Notes: generated from the sequence alone by a model not told the origin. DNA of 64,000 bases from Algibacillus agarilyticus (GCF_003286125.1 NZ_QMED01000005.1:124001-188000), one strand, 5' to 3'. Shown: positions 39,018 to 48,204, numbered from the stretch's first letter. Made by a program: numbers and translations.

Positions 39018-39902
39018 ATGAATAAATGTCTATGCAAAATGTTTATAATCGTGATCTCATTCCTCTTTTTTCAAAGTAACGTTCATAGTAAAAATAAATT
39101 GGTAATACCGGCAATCAGTGTGCAATTACACTCGGTAAAAGAAGCCTTAAAGGAAGATTTTGAAGGTACGCTCGAAGCACTCGCCGCAATGGGGTTCAAA
39201 GGGGTAGAATTTGCAGGGCATTATGGCAAGTATAAACGAGACCCAGTGGGGCTTAAAAATTTCTTAGATTCGTTAGGGTTAACCGCAAGCGGCGCGCACA
39301 TTGGATTAGCACAGCTGCAAGGTGATAACGCATTAAATCAATTTACATTTTTTAAAGCACTTGGGGTTAAATTAATCCTTATTCCGCATGACAAACGCAT
39401 CGATAATGCAGAAAAAATAGATGAACTAATAGCAGACATAACCAAACTCTCTATACTCGCTAATAGCCTGGACATGAAGCTGGGTTACCATAATCATGCT
39501 AAAGAGTTTAAACCTTATAAAAACAGTACCTTTTGGGATTATTTAGCCCTAAATACCCCACCAGAATTTGTGCTACAACTCGATGCAGGTTGGGCAAATT
39601 TTGCTGCAATCGATCCGATTACATACGTTAAACGTTATCCAAATCGAACGCTCACCACGCACTTCAAAGTTAGAACCTATCAGGGTAAACCCGGCCCCGT
39701 AAGCAAAGATAAAAAAGTGATTATCGGCCAAAACAATTACGACTGGGCGGCATTAATAAAAGCCACTATTCAATATGGTAACACCCAATGGATTGTTGTA
39801 GAGCAAGAAGAATATCCAAATGGTTTAACACCATTGCAAGCAGTTCAACAATCGCTTAACGGACTTAACACTATTATCAGTAACATCAAAATGGCTCACT
39901 AG
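39018..39902 (+). CDS. Exported sugar isomerase/epimerase-like TIM-barrel protein
   Basis: A 294-aa protein with a signal peptide (...FFQSNVHS) and the xylose-isomerase-like/AP-endonuclease-2 fold: SVQLHSVKEALKEDFEGTLEALAAMGFKGVEFAGHYG at the start, LGYHNHAKEF in the middle, FVLQLDAGWANF (metal-binding Asp) and HFKVRTYQG later. These residues form the metal site of sugar phosphate isomerases and epimerases. Export is unusual for enzymes of sugar phosphates, so the substrate may be a free sugar. The gene is bracketed by MITE copies 2 and 3. Confidence 0.8.
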   Translation: MNKCLCKMFIIVISFLFFQSNVHSKNKLVIPAISVQLHSVKEALKEDFEGTLEALAAMGFKGVEFAGHYGKYKRDPVGLKNFLDSLGLTASGAHIGLAQLQGDNALNQFTFFKALGVKLILIPHDKRIDNAEKIDELIADITKLSILANSLDMKLGYHNHAKEFKPYKNSTFWDYLALNTPPEFVLQLDAGWANFAAIDPITYVKRYPNRTLTTHFKVRTYQGKPGPVSKDKKVIIGQNNYDWAALIKATIQYGNTQWIVVEQEEYPNGLTPLQAVQQSLNGLNTIISNIKMAH

Positions 39903-39944
39903 GATTTAAAATGCTTAAGAAAAATTAGCATCCATCGGACTATT

Positions 39945-40073
39945 TATAGTCAAAGCGATCGGGTTTTAGGGGAAGCCGTCAAGCTTCGAGACGCCATGAG
40001 CATATACTCTACTATGTGATTGGGGCGAGTAAGCGCTGACAATGAACCATAAAACCTGAGCGAAAAGACTATA
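39945..40073 (+). mobile_element. MITE-like repeat, copy 3 (129 bp)
   Basis: Starts TATAGTC and ends GACTATA, with the same length and internal palindromes as copies 1 and 5. It begins 43 bases after the stop of the sugar-isomerase-like gene. Confidence 0.88.
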
Positions 40074-40080
40074 TATTAAT

Positions 40081-40223
40081 CCCCCTAGTTGGGGGCTGCG
40101 GGCAAACAAAGCCCGACACTCAACAAGCGGTTAACACACAAATAAAAGAACGACCCACGCCTAATATCCTGTTTATTAAAAATTAAACCACGTCCTTTGG
40201 GCGTGGTTTAAATTTTTAATAAA
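40081..40223 (+). terminator. Hairpin cluster after the sugar-isomerase gene
   Basis: Three successive hairpins: CCCCC(TAGTT)GGGGG at 40081-40095, CGGGC/GCCCG at 40099-40115, and a long AT-rich stem of about 20 pairs with one bulge (40172-40192 with 40202-40223, loop TCCTTTGGG). The last has a poly-T arm. Together they would stop transcription between convergent genes. Confidence 0.6.
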
Positions 40224-40231
40224 ACAAACAA

Positions 40232-40272
40232 AAAAGGCCGAGTTTATTTTTATCAAATAAGCTCGGCCTTTT
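40232..40272 (-). terminator. Strong terminator of the GH88 gene
   Basis: An 11-bp stem AAAAGGCCGAG / CTCGGCCTTTT continued by an A/T stem after one mismatch, with flanking poly-T on either strand. It starts 34 bases past the GH88 stop. Confidence 0.85.
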
Positions 40273-40305
40273 AATCGCTAACGTTTGCTAACGCATAAAA
40301 ATAGT

Positions 40306-41562
40306 TTATAAGTTTTTACAACGCGTTAACGCTTCTAAATAATAATAATCACCATAGTTAAGCGAAGCATTTAAATCTAAATCACGTGGATAATTTCCTG
40401 TCGCTTGTTTCAGCAAGAAATGACCATTTTCGCCTTTACTCGCTAAATAAGCAGGTGAAGCTAAATTACGTAACATGGTCATTGCTGCATCGCGGTAGCG
40501 CTTCGCTTCTTCTGCATCAACATAGGTTGCTAACTCTAATAGCCCACTAGCTAATAAAGAAGCAGCTGATGAATCTCGATAATTCACTACGTCAGGGTAT
40601 TCAGGTGCATCATAATCAAAATAAGGGATTAAATCGTCTGGCATGTTTTTATGCGTTAATAGGTAATTAACAATATTACGAGCATGATTTAAAAACTTCT
40701 CGTCTTGAGTATATCGGTACACCATTGTATAACCATAAGCGCCCCACGCTTGGCCACGAGACCAAGAAGAATCATCGGCTATCCCTTGAAAAGTCTGTTT
40801 AAAATTAGGCAAGCCCGTTGTACGGTTATAATTAACTAAATGAAATGAACTGTGATCGTCTCTAAAATGATGTTTCATCGTTACCGTTGCATGGCTAACC
40901 GCCGCATCATGATACGTTTGATCACCCGTTGCAATTGAAGCATCAAACAATAATTCTAAATTCATCATATTGTCGATAATTACCGGGAATTCCCACGTGC
41001 CCCAACTCCAAGAATACGTTGTGCCAATATGCGGGTTATAACGCTCCATTAAGGTTTTAGCAGCGTTAACCAACAACGGCGAATAAGATTCATTGCCCGT
41101 TAAGCGTTTACCGTTACCAAAACTGCTGTTCATGATAAAACCGATGTCATGCGTTTTACGATTAAACTGTTGTTCTTTTAACGCTAAAGTCCAATCTGTT
41201 GCTGTTTTTAACCAACTTTTATCTTTATTGTGTTCATATATATACCAAAAATTACCGGCAACAAACCCACTGGTCCAGCCCATTGTATTGGTATATTTAA
41301 CTTCGTTTTCACTGTAAGACGTCGGGATCTGGCGCGGATCGGTATAAGCCTGTCTAAAATCATTTAATTGCTCGCCGGCCTTATCAAGTGCGGCATGACA
41401 AAATGCAACATTATCAGCCGGCCAATTTACAGGCGTTGACGGGGTTTGATTTGCCGATTGATCTGCGCGAGTCGTCTCTGATGCCGTCATCGAACAAGCA
41501 GAAAGGGCAATGGTTACCCCTGCTGCAATGAGTGTTTTGGTTAATGTGTTATGCATATTCAT
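40306..41562 (-). CDS. GH88-family unsaturated glucuronyl hydrolase, lipoprotein
   Basis: A 418-aa (alpha/alpha)6-barrel enzyme with a lipoprotein signal (IALSAC, Cys 23). GH88 enzymes hydrate the 4,5-unsaturated uronic acid that polysaccharide lyases leave at the non-reducing end, so freeing it from the oligomer. Visible active-site blocks are WTSGFVAGNFWYIYE (about 97-110), THDIGF with Asp 139, IIDNMMNLELLF with Asp 197, and RGQAWGAYGYT. Both catalytic aspartates are in place. It is the natural partner of the lyases encoded at 33526, 46945 and perhaps 58792. Confidence 0.9.
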   Translation of the reverse strand: MNMHNTLTKTLIAAGVTIALSACSMTASETTRADQSANQTPSTPVNWPADNVAFCHAALDKAGEQLNDFRQAYTDPRQIPTSYSENEVKYTNTMGWTSGFVAGNFWYIYEHNKDKSWLKTATDWTLALKEQQFNRKTHDIGFIMNSSFGNGKRLTGNESYSPLLVNAAKTLMERYNPHIGTTYSWSWGTWEFPVIIDNMMNLELLFDASIATGDQTYHDAAVSHATVTMKHHFRDDHSSFHLVNYNRTTGLPNFKQTFQGIADDSSWSRGQAWGAYGYTMVYRYTQDEKFLNHARNIVNYLLTHKNMPDDLIPYFDYDAPEYPDVVNYRDSSAASLLASGLLELATYVDAEEAKRYRDAAMTMLRNLASPAYLASKGENGHFLLKQATGNYPRDLDLNASLNYGDYYYLEALTRCKNL

Positions 41563-41640
41563 ACCTTTTAAATTTATGTTTTGGCTTATCTTGTGGCTTA
41601 ACTTTTGTCATCATTAAGCATCAGCCAACGCGTAAAATTG

Positions 41641-43371
41641 TTATAAAATACCTTGGTTCATTAATTTAGTAGCATAATCAGCAGCGCGAGCCGTGATCGC
41701 CATATACGTAAGTGACGGATTTTGTGTCGCACAAGAAGACATACACGCTCCATCTGTAACAAATAAATTATCGACATCATGCGCTTGTGCCCACTTATTT
41801 AAAACCGATGTTTTAGGATCTGCCCCCATACACGCACCGCCCATTTCATGTGTCCGGTTACCCACGGTGATATGCTGATCTTTGGGGGTTTCAATAATTT
41901 TAATTTTTGTACAGCCACCCACTTCTAATATTTCTTTAATGTCTTTAGCGGCTTGGCTGATCATGTGGCGTTCGTTATCTCGTACTTGTGCGTCGATATG
42001 TAACAGCGGGATCCCCCATTTATCTTTTTTAGTTGGGTGCAAGCTGGCTTGATTATCATAATAGGGTAGCATTTCACCATACATAAACGCTTTAAAATGC
42101 CAAGGTTTAGGCTGATTAGCTTCCGCTTTTACCTTAGCACCAATACCTTCACGTTTTGCTGTATTACCACTGCTCGGCCTAGCTCCTGCCGTTGTTTGAT
42201 AACCGTATCCGCGTGTGAAATTGACGTTGCCTGTTTTTTCGTGGCGAAAATTAGGAATATAAGTGGCGATGGGGCGGCGACCATAGCTGTATTGATCGTC
42301 AAACCCCGGCACTTCACCCATGCCAACAGCGCCCGTGAAGTGGTCCATAATATAACGCCCCACAACACCACTTGAATTGGCGATGCCATTAGGAAAGGTT
42401 TTTGATTTTGAATTCAGTAAAATTTGTACCGTACCTAAGGCCGAAGCACATAAAAAAACAACGCGAGCGCGGTAACTGCGTTGCTCAAGCGTGTTAGCAT
42501 CAACTACCATTATACCACTCGCTTTACCGGTTTTTTCATCATAATTAACATGTGAGGCAATTGCATCGGTTACTATCGTTAATTTACCGGTGGCTTTTGC
42601 AGCCGGTAGGGTCGCCGATAACGAACTAAAATAGGCACCTAATGTACAACCACGTGCACAATATGATCGAGCCTGACAAGCAATTCGCCCCAGAGTTCGC
42701 TGCTCAGCACTTGGCTCAGTTAAATTAGCCGATCGGCCAATAATAAGATGTCGGTCGGTGTATTTTTCAGCCATTTTTTTTGCAATCGATTGCTCGGCGC
42801 AACTCATTTGCCATGGTTTTTGAAACACACCGTCAGGTAACACATCGAGTCCATCTTTGTTGCCGGCAACCCCAATAAACGTTTCAACGTGATCATACCA
42901 AGGTTTAAGATCGTCATAACTAATCGGCCACGGCACTCCATGCCCATCTTTGGCATTGGCTTCAAAATCTTTAGCACCCCAGCGGAGCACTTGCCGTCCC
43001 CAAGTCAGCGAACGCCCACCAAGCTGATGTCCGCGTGTCCACATAAAAGGACGATCATCAGGGTAAGAATAAGGGGCTTCTTTATCATCAACAAAAAATT
43101 GAATCGAATCAGTTTTTAACGTTTTTTTCTTCGCTTTGAGCATACGATAACGGCCTTCTTCATCATATAACTCCGTCGCTAGCCCTCGGTTTTCGAGTTG
43201 CCAAGGCGTTTTCATGTCATTGTATTCAGGGCTAGGATGGTCAAGATGCCGACCGCGCTCAATCACTAACGTATTAAACCCTTTCTCACAAAATTCTTTT
43301 GCAGCCCAACCGCCTGTAATACCCGAGCCGACAACAATGACATCATATTGTGTTGCTTGCTGCGTACTCAT
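41641..43371 (-). CDS. GMC-family FAD oxidoreductase (first paralogue)
   Basis: A 576-aa flavoenzyme of the glucose-methanol-choline group, closest in layout to the large subunits of gluconate 2-dehydrogenase and related sugar-acid dehydrogenases. An N-terminal Rossmann motif VVGSGITGGWAAKEF (about 12-26), LGGRSLTWGRQ, a Cys-rich stretch CQARSYCARGCTLGA (about 240), and a C-terminal THEMGGACMG...CATQNPSLTYMAI with the catalytic His/Asn region are visible. It oxidises a sugar or uronate with FAD. Its start overlaps the stop of the subunit-3 gene (43368-43371), so they form one complex. No cytochrome subunit gene is adjacent. A paralogue lies at 44378. Confidence 0.9.
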   Translation of the reverse strand: MSTQQATQYDVIVVGSGITGGWAAKEFCEKGFNTLVIERGRHLDHPSPEYNDMKTPWQLENRGLATELYDEEGRYRMLKAKKKTLKTDSIQFFVDDKEAPYSYPDDRPFMWTRGHQLGGRSLTWGRQVLRWGAKDFEANAKDGHGVPWPISYDDLKPWYDHVETFIGVAGNKDGLDVLPDGVFQKPWQMSCAEQSIAKKMAEKYTDRHLIIGRSANLTEPSAEQRTLGRIACQARSYCARGCTLGAYFSSLSATLPAAKATGKLTIVTDAIASHVNYDEKTGKASGIMVVDANTLEQRSYRARVVFLCASALGTVQILLNSKSKTFPNGIANSSGVVGRYIMDHFTGAVGMGEVPGFDDQYSYGRRPIATYIPNFRHEKTGNVNFTRGYGYQTTAGARPSSGNTAKREGIGAKVKAEANQPKPWHFKAFMYGEMLPYYDNQASLHPTKKDKWGIPLLHIDAQVRDNERHMISQAAKDIKEILEVGGCTKIKIIETPKDQHITVGNRTHEMGGACMGADPKTSVLNKWAQAHDVDNLFVTDGACMSSCATQNPSLTYMAITARAADYATKLMNQGIL

Positions 43372-43937
43372 AAATAGCCTCGAGCTTGGATCGTGTCTAG
43401 CTCCTGTTTAGATAAACTGCCGCGATATCCGCCCGGAATTAAAATAAAATCGGGATTAGCTTCTTCAGAGGTATAATAAATATGAAAAACCATTTCTTTT
43501 AGTCGACGATAATGAGTCGACAACACGCTTTTTTTATTAGCAAAAGCCGTTTTGTCTAATTGCTCAATTAATAAAAAACGATCGTCAAAAGCTAACTTAT
43601 TATAGACTGATCCATAGGTCGATTTAGCTAGGTCATTTATTTGGGCAACAATAAAACGAAACTGTCGTTTACTCTTAACGCCAGCCCACGTTAACATTAA
43701 GCCGTCTAAAACGGGGATCACATGGGCATCAGTAGCGCCTGGCGTATCGGTTTTAGGTATCATAATTTCTGCAACATCGGTCAGCAACGTCAGCTCAGCC
43801 GCATTAAAAAACTGACCATCCATCAGCACTTTTTGTAAATTATTCTGTTCATTCAATAACGTAGCAAACAAAGGCGCAGTCACAACACATAACGTTGTGC
43901 CTAAAAATACTCTGCGCGTAATTTTATTATCAAGCAT
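43368..43937 (-). CDS. Gluconate 2-dehydrogenase subunit 3-like protein (Tat-exported)
   Basis: A protein of about 189 aa starting MLDNKITRRVFLGTT, a twin-arginine signal, then the subunit-3 family body (FNAAELTLLTDVAEIMIPKTDTPGATDAHV). These small subunits help the GMC large subunit to cross the membrane folded and to mature. I place the start at 43937, with GGGAG 9 bases upstream. The frame is open for a further 64 codons, but this part encodes an unrelated protein tail (see next entry). It overlaps the GMC gene by 4 bases. Confidence 0.85.
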   Translation of the reverse strand: MLDNKITRRVFLGTTLCVVTAPLFATLLNEQNNLQKVLMDGQFFNAAELTLLTDVAEIMIPKTDTPGATDAHVIPVLDGLMLTWAGVKSKRQFRFIVAQINDLAKSTYGSVYNKLAFDDRFLLIEQLDKTAFANKKSVLSTHYRRLKEMVFHIYYTSEEANPDFILIPGGYRGSLSKQELDTIQARGYL

Positions 43938-43967
43938 GTAAATTATCTCCCATCTATTATGGCGCTT

Positions 43968-44141
43968 ACAAAAAACGTTAAACTTGCCACTGTAATATTT
44001 TATATAACGTCGACGTATTGATATTAAGCCTGCGCCTAACAACATTATAAAACTGACATTACCAACCGAACCACTCGCTGTATTTTTTTCACTTTCAGAA
44101 TGGCCTGGGTTATTCGGTGTTTCAGGCAAAACATAAAGCTT
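43968..44141 (-). pseudogene. Orphan GlyGly-CTERM-like protein tail
   Basis: In frame upstream of the subunit-3 start is a short piece that looks like the C-terminus of a surface protein: a Pro/Asn/Ser-rich stretch (PETPNNPGHSESEKNTASGS), then GSVGNVSFIMLLGAGLISIRRR, that is a Gly-rich turn, a hydrophobic helix and an Arg cluster, as in GlyGly-CTERM sorting signals handled by rhombosortase. A stop codon precedes it within a few codons (44142-44144) and MITE copy 4 follows at 44177. It is best read as the leftover end of a deleted gene. Confidence 0.5.
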
Positions 44142-44176
44142 CTATCTCTCTTTTATCCAAATTTGAAAAGAAGCTT

Positions 44177-44369
44177 TATAGTCTTCTCGCTCAGGTTTTA
44201 TGGTTCATTGTCAGCGCTTACTCTCGACTTTGGCTCCTGCGTCGTTCTAACACCTAAATCCATTTAGGCGGCCCCAATCACATAGTAGAGCATATGCTCA
44301 TAGCGTCTCGAAGCTTGCCTGCATGGATGCAGGTAAGGGCGAGAGCAGGACGCGGTAGCTTTGACTATA
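44177..44369 (-). mobile_element. MITE-like repeat, copy 4 (193 bp, variant)
   Basis: In the plus-strand reading the ends are TATAGTC and GACTATA. The element is inverted relative to copies 1-3. It lacks the GATCGGGTTTTA end section and carries instead the CTACCGCGTCCTGC section seen inside copy 2, so it is a mosaic. It lies between the stop of the second GMC gene (44378) and the orphan protein tail. Confidence 0.83.
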
Positions 44370-44377
44370 TTAGAAAA

Positions 44378-46093
44378 CTAAATTATATTTTTACGCAGCA
44401 ATTTAGCAGCATAATCAACCGAACGAACGGTAATGGCCATATACGTTAAAGATGGGTTTTGAGTTGCGCAAGACGACATACAAGCACCATCAGTCACAAA
44501 TAGGTTTGGCACATCATGCGCTTGCGCCCATTTATTAAGCACTGAAACTTTAGGGTCTTCACCCATACAAGCGCCCCCCATTTCGTGGATCCTATCGCCT
44601 ATTTTTATATGTTCATTTTCTGGCGTTTCATTTAATTTAATATCAGTACAACCACCCGCTTTTAAAATAGCCTGAATATCGATACTGGCTTGTTTAATCA
44701 TCTTGCGTTCGTTATCACGAATTTGAGCATCGATATGTAACAGCGGAATACCCCATTTATCTTTTTTTGTAGGGTGTAAGCTGGCGTAATTATCAAAATA
44801 AGGCAGCATTTCGCCATACATTAAGGTTCTAAAACGCCAAGGTCCGGGTTGTTTGCTTAAGTCTTTTACGGCGGCGCCTATGCCTTCTCTTTTAGCCGCA
44901 GTGCCAGTGTCGGTTCTATGTTGAGCCGTGGCTTGATAACCAAAACCCCGAACAAAATCAGCATCATCGGTTTTATCATGGCGGTAATTAGGTATATACG
45001 TAGCAATAGGCCGTCGACCATAAGCAAATTTATCATCTAAGCCTGGCACTTCGGCATTCGCGAGCACCCCAGTAAAATGGTCCATAATGTAATGACCCAC
45101 TGCACCACTCGAATTCGCAATACCATTAGGAAACGATTTAGATTTAGAATTAAGTAATATTTGCACTGAACCCAACGCCGACGCACACAAAAAAACAACA
45201 CGCGCTTGATATTCACGTTTCTCTTTTGTTTTAGCATCAATAATAGTAACGCCTTTAGCTTTACCGGTTGCCTCATCATAATCAACGCGAGTCACAATTG
45301 AATCGGTCACAATGGTTAAATTGCCGGTGCGCTTTGCCGCCGGTAATGTCGCCGATAACGAGCTAAAATAAGCACCAAAAGTACAACCGCGTTTGCAGTA
45401 TGAACGTGCCTGACACTGTCCACGACCTAATGCTTGTTGCTCTTCAGTGGGCTCGGTTATATTAGCCGCGCGTCCAACAACTAAATGTCGATCGGTAAAT
45501 ACTTTTTTCAAATTGTCAGATATCACCTGCTCAGCCGCGCTCAGCTCCCAAGGTTTTTGAAATACACCGTCAGGCAAAACAGCTAAACCATCTTTATTGG
45601 CCGAAACCCCAACAAACGATTCAACATAATCATACCAAGGCGCTAAATCGTCATAACCGATTGGCCAAGGCACACCATGACCATCTTTTGCATTTGCTTC
45701 AAAATCTTTTTTGCCCCAACGCAAAGATTGCCGCCCCCACGTAATCGAACGACCACCAAGTTGGTAACCACGCACCCATTTAAAAGGGCGCTCTTTGGGG
45801 TATGAATAAGGGAACTCTTTATCGTCAGCAAAAAATTGCTTGGTCGCATTTTTAAAATAACCATAACCGCTCACCGCCGCATAACGGCCTTCTTCATCAT
45901 AGACTTCTGAAACTTTGTTGCGGTTTTCAATATTCCATGGTGCCTGCATATCGGTATATTCAGAGCTTGGATGTTCTAAATTACGACCACGCTCAACCAC
46001 TAAGGTTTTAAACCCTTTTTCACAAAATTCTTTTGCAGCCCAGCCGCCGGTTATACCAGAGCCGACAACAATAACATCGAATTTATTATTCAT
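44378..46093 (-). CDS. GMC-family FAD oxidoreductase (second paralogue)
   Basis: A 571-aa enzyme very similar to the one at 41641 along its whole length (VVGSGITGGWAAKEFCEKGF, YQLGGRSITWGRQSLRWGKKDFEANAKDGHGVPWPI, CQARSYCKRGCTFGAYFSSLSATLPAAKRTGNL, MGGACMGEDPKVSVLNKWAQAHD). It retains the FAD-binding and C-terminal active-site blocks. It arose by duplication; small changes near the substrate side may give it another sugar acid. It has no subunit-3 gene of its own next to it, so it may share the one at 43368. Confidence 0.9.
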   Translation of the reverse strand: MNNKFDVIVVGSGITGGWAAKEFCEKGFKTLVVERGRNLEHPSSEYTDMQAPWNIENRNKVSEVYDEEGRYAAVSGYGYFKNATKQFFADDKEFPYSYPKERPFKWVRGYQLGGRSITWGRQSLRWGKKDFEANAKDGHGVPWPIGYDDLAPWYDYVESFVGVSANKDGLAVLPDGVFQKPWELSAAEQVISDNLKKVFTDRHLVVGRAANITEPTEEQQALGRGQCQARSYCKRGCTFGAYFSSLSATLPAAKRTGNLTIVTDSIVTRVDYDEATGKAKGVTIIDAKTKEKREYQARVVFLCASALGSVQILLNSKSKSFPNGIANSSGAVGHYIMDHFTGVLANAEVPGLDDKFAYGRRPIATYIPNYRHDKTDDADFVRGFGYQATAQHRTDTGTAAKREGIGAAVKDLSKQPGPWRFRTLMYGEMLPYFDNYASLHPTKKDKWGIPLLHIDAQIRDNERKMIKQASIDIQAILKAGGCTDIKLNETPENEHIKIGDRIHEMGGACMGEDPKVSVLNKWAQAHDVPNLFVTDGACMSSCATQNPSLTYMAITVRSVDYAAKLLRKNII

Positions 46094-46944
46094 AGGTGAT
46101 CCTTATTTAGCTATACGTGATCGTTTCAATACGATTTATCATTATTAAGTTAAACGTGATCAACAACGCCTCACGTTTGTTATTGGGTTAAATAAAGGTG
46201 AGTGAGTACTGTTAGTACTTAAGTTAGCAATACTTAACTCAACATTTTACGCCAATACAGATATGACCAATAATGATTACTTGTAATTGATTTGTCAATA
46301 TTAAGATTTAATATGGTTAATTGAATGTTTACTTATTTTCATAAGGGTTGCTAAATAAAATAATACCGAGATAAAAAAAAGAAATAAAAGGCCATAAAAT
46401 CAATAACAAATACGATGGGTCCACCTTAATCTTGACCTGAAGTGTTTTGATTGTATAAGTATTAATTTGTAAAGCGGTTTTAAAATTTAAATTAAAACCG
46501 AACAGCAAATGCAGAGCTAGAAAGTAAAATGAATTAGCTGGTTAAGATCGTGTAATTTTATCAATAGATCGATCAGGGAGATCACTCATAACCTTTTAAT
46601 CACTCGTGCAGCGATTGAATAGAATTTAACACCAAGCTTATTTTACACCGTCGATTGCCATGAGTGTACGAATCACTACATGCATAGGTAACGTTTAATT
46701 AGACTCATCAATTTTCGACCTAATAAATTCATAAAGAAAGCATTATATAAACTCACAATTTATGCTCTAACCCACTGCATGACTCCAAAAACGGTATTGA
46801 ACTGTTTTTCGCCAAATCCATAACCGAATTAAGATAATTCGGGCGAGTAAATATTATCTAGAGCTACTGGCGTTTTGGCTGCTAAGTTAAAGCTTGCTGC
46901 GGCCAGCATAGTGAGGTTTTCATAATATGTCCGAATTGGCTAAT
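46094..46944. other. 0.85-kb region with one broken small gene
   Basis: Contains the minus-strand pseudogene at 46329-46589. The remainder (46094-46328 and 46590-46944) is AT-rich; I see no other gene, RNA or strong hairpin. The first part must hold the promoter of the second GMC gene. Confidence 0.5.
46329..46589 (-). pseudogene. Small membrane protein gene broken by an in-frame TAA
   Basis: ATG at 46589 with AAGG about 6 bases upstream opens MSDLPDRSIDKITRS, then TAA at 46544-46542. The same frame continues without any further stop for 70 codons to TAA at 46331-46329, giving a protein with two hydrophobic helices (NSFYFLALHLLFGF and VDPSYLLLILWPFI onward) and a natural polar end (NPYENK). 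Length would be 86 aa. The family is not recognised. Loss of one base pair identity at codon 16 is enough to explain the break. Confidence 0.6.
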
Positions 46945-47802
46945 CTATTTTGCTTTGGCGGTTAACTGAGTGGGCAGCACAGAAGCTAAGGTGGTGCCAA
47001 TTTTCATATCATGGTAATAAGTATTAATATGATATTTACACGATTTCTTGTTGTAGGCGCCCCACTTAGGGTAAACAAAGCGGCCATCATTGGTGCGATG
47101 AAAAACGGTTTTTTGATCGTCAGATAATTTCACTTGATACAACTTGCTCTTTAAATTATCTAGTTCTTGCTGAACACCGTTAAACCAAAACTGGACAATA
47201 CCGCCGAAATCGTCTTTATTGACTTTGATGCGAATAACGAGTGAAACCCATTTATTTTGTGGTACAATTTTGCGCCACAATACCGTTCGACGTTTGTGAT
47301 ACCCCTTATTTTCAACATAATTAGGGCCCCAAGCATTTAGCGTTAAATCGCCATCATACTCCATGTTAACTGGATAATTTTGGTTATGCGGGCTGGCTGA
47401 TTTCCATTGAAAAACCGTGGTTTCTTTATTTATTTTAGCGCCGTCAGCAGTATCTATTTTCCACTGCCAGCCAATGTAAATATCATCGCCTTCTTTTGGC
47501 GAATATGAATGTAGTTGGCCTTCTGTACGAGCAAATTCACCACGTTTTCTATTTTTAGGTTTGCTAATATTCCAAACCTTGCCTAACTTTTCATCCATTA
47601 AAACATTAACTCTGGATGGTGAAACGCCTTTCTCATCCCCTTTACTAACGCAATAATCTTTAGGGTAGTTACCGCTATCAAGTCTTTTAAAAAAGTCTGT
47701 TACCTGAGTGCTTTTATCTGGTTCTGCTGACCAGATAACTTGCGCTGAAAGCGGTGATATATTGGCGGTTACTATTAATAATAGTAAGAATTTTTTTTTC
47801 AT
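46945..47802 (-). CDS. Secreted jelly-roll polysaccharide lyase
   Basis: A secreted protein of about 285 aa with a signal peptide (...ISPLSA). The domain matches the Polysacc_lyase type of beta-jelly roll: GDDIYIGWQWKIDTA, TTVFQWKSASPHNQNYPVNMEYDGDLTLNAWG, WVSLVIRIKVNKDDFGGIVQFWFNGV, and a late YPKWGAYNKK...HINTYYHDMKIG, where the final strands hold the Lys/His/Tyr-rich face. Such folds occur in PL13, PL20 and PL28 (ulvan) lyases; which family applies cannot be told by eye. The start at 47802 has AGAAGAG upstream. A shared ECF-like promoter lies at 47935-47968. Confidence 0.75.
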   Translation of the reverse strand: MKKKFLLLLIVTANISPLSAQVIWSAEPDKSTQVTDFFKRLDSGNYPKDYCVSKGDEKGVSPSRVNVLMDEKLGKVWNISKPKNRKRGEFARTEGQLHSYSPKEGDDIYIGWQWKIDTADGAKINKETTVFQWKSASPHNQNYPVNMEYDGDLTLNAWGPNYVENKGYHKRRTVLWRKIVPQNKWVSLVIRIKVNKDDFGGIVQFWFNGVQQELDNLKSKLYQVKLSDDQKTVFHRTNDGRFVYPKWGAYNKKSCKYHINTYYHDMKIGTTLASVLPTQLTAKAK

Positions 47803-47817
47803 TTTTGCTCTTCTCAT

Positions 47818-48204
47818 TGTTATAGGGCGCTATTGACATAAGCAACGCTGAAAGGCTTAAAACATACAACGTCACTTACTAAGTCTTATTGTTATAACTA
47901 TCGTTTGAGTTTATATAATCGAGTTGTCTTTATAAGAGTTAGCCTACTGATTACGTTATTGATACCCCTAAACGTATATTTTGTGGCTATGTTTACGTAA
48001 ATTGTTACCACAATAGCAACCATAGCCTTACGTAGAAGTAGGAAGATCATCAGATCGACAACGTCGGCACCCAAGCCAATAGCTCAATAAAACAAAAATG
48101 GACTTACATTGATTGAACTTGTTTAACGGCTAATTAATAAGATAGTATCCCTAATCATATTTAAACAATACACGCGGTCTCCACTCAGTCGAGCCATCGT
48201 AAAA
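47818..48204. other. Divergent promoter region of lyase and sigma-factor genes
   Basis: About 390 bases without a gene. It contains the ECF-like promoter described for the lyase. I see no matching two-box site pointing to the sigma-factor gene, so autoregulation through this motif is not supported. Confidence 0.5.
47935..47968 (-). promoter_or_regulatory. ECF-like promoter of the jelly-roll lyase gene
   Basis: On the minus strand: GGGGTATCAAT (47968-47958), a 13-base spacer, then GGCTAA (47944-47939). The start codon is 133 bases further. The same two-box layout occurs before three other genes of the locus. Confidence 0.6.

Noticed and set aside
43938-44129. Taking the long 253-aa frame as the true subunit-3 protein
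   Set aside because: The Tat signal starts at 43937 with its own GGGAG; the part before is a different protein's sorting tail.
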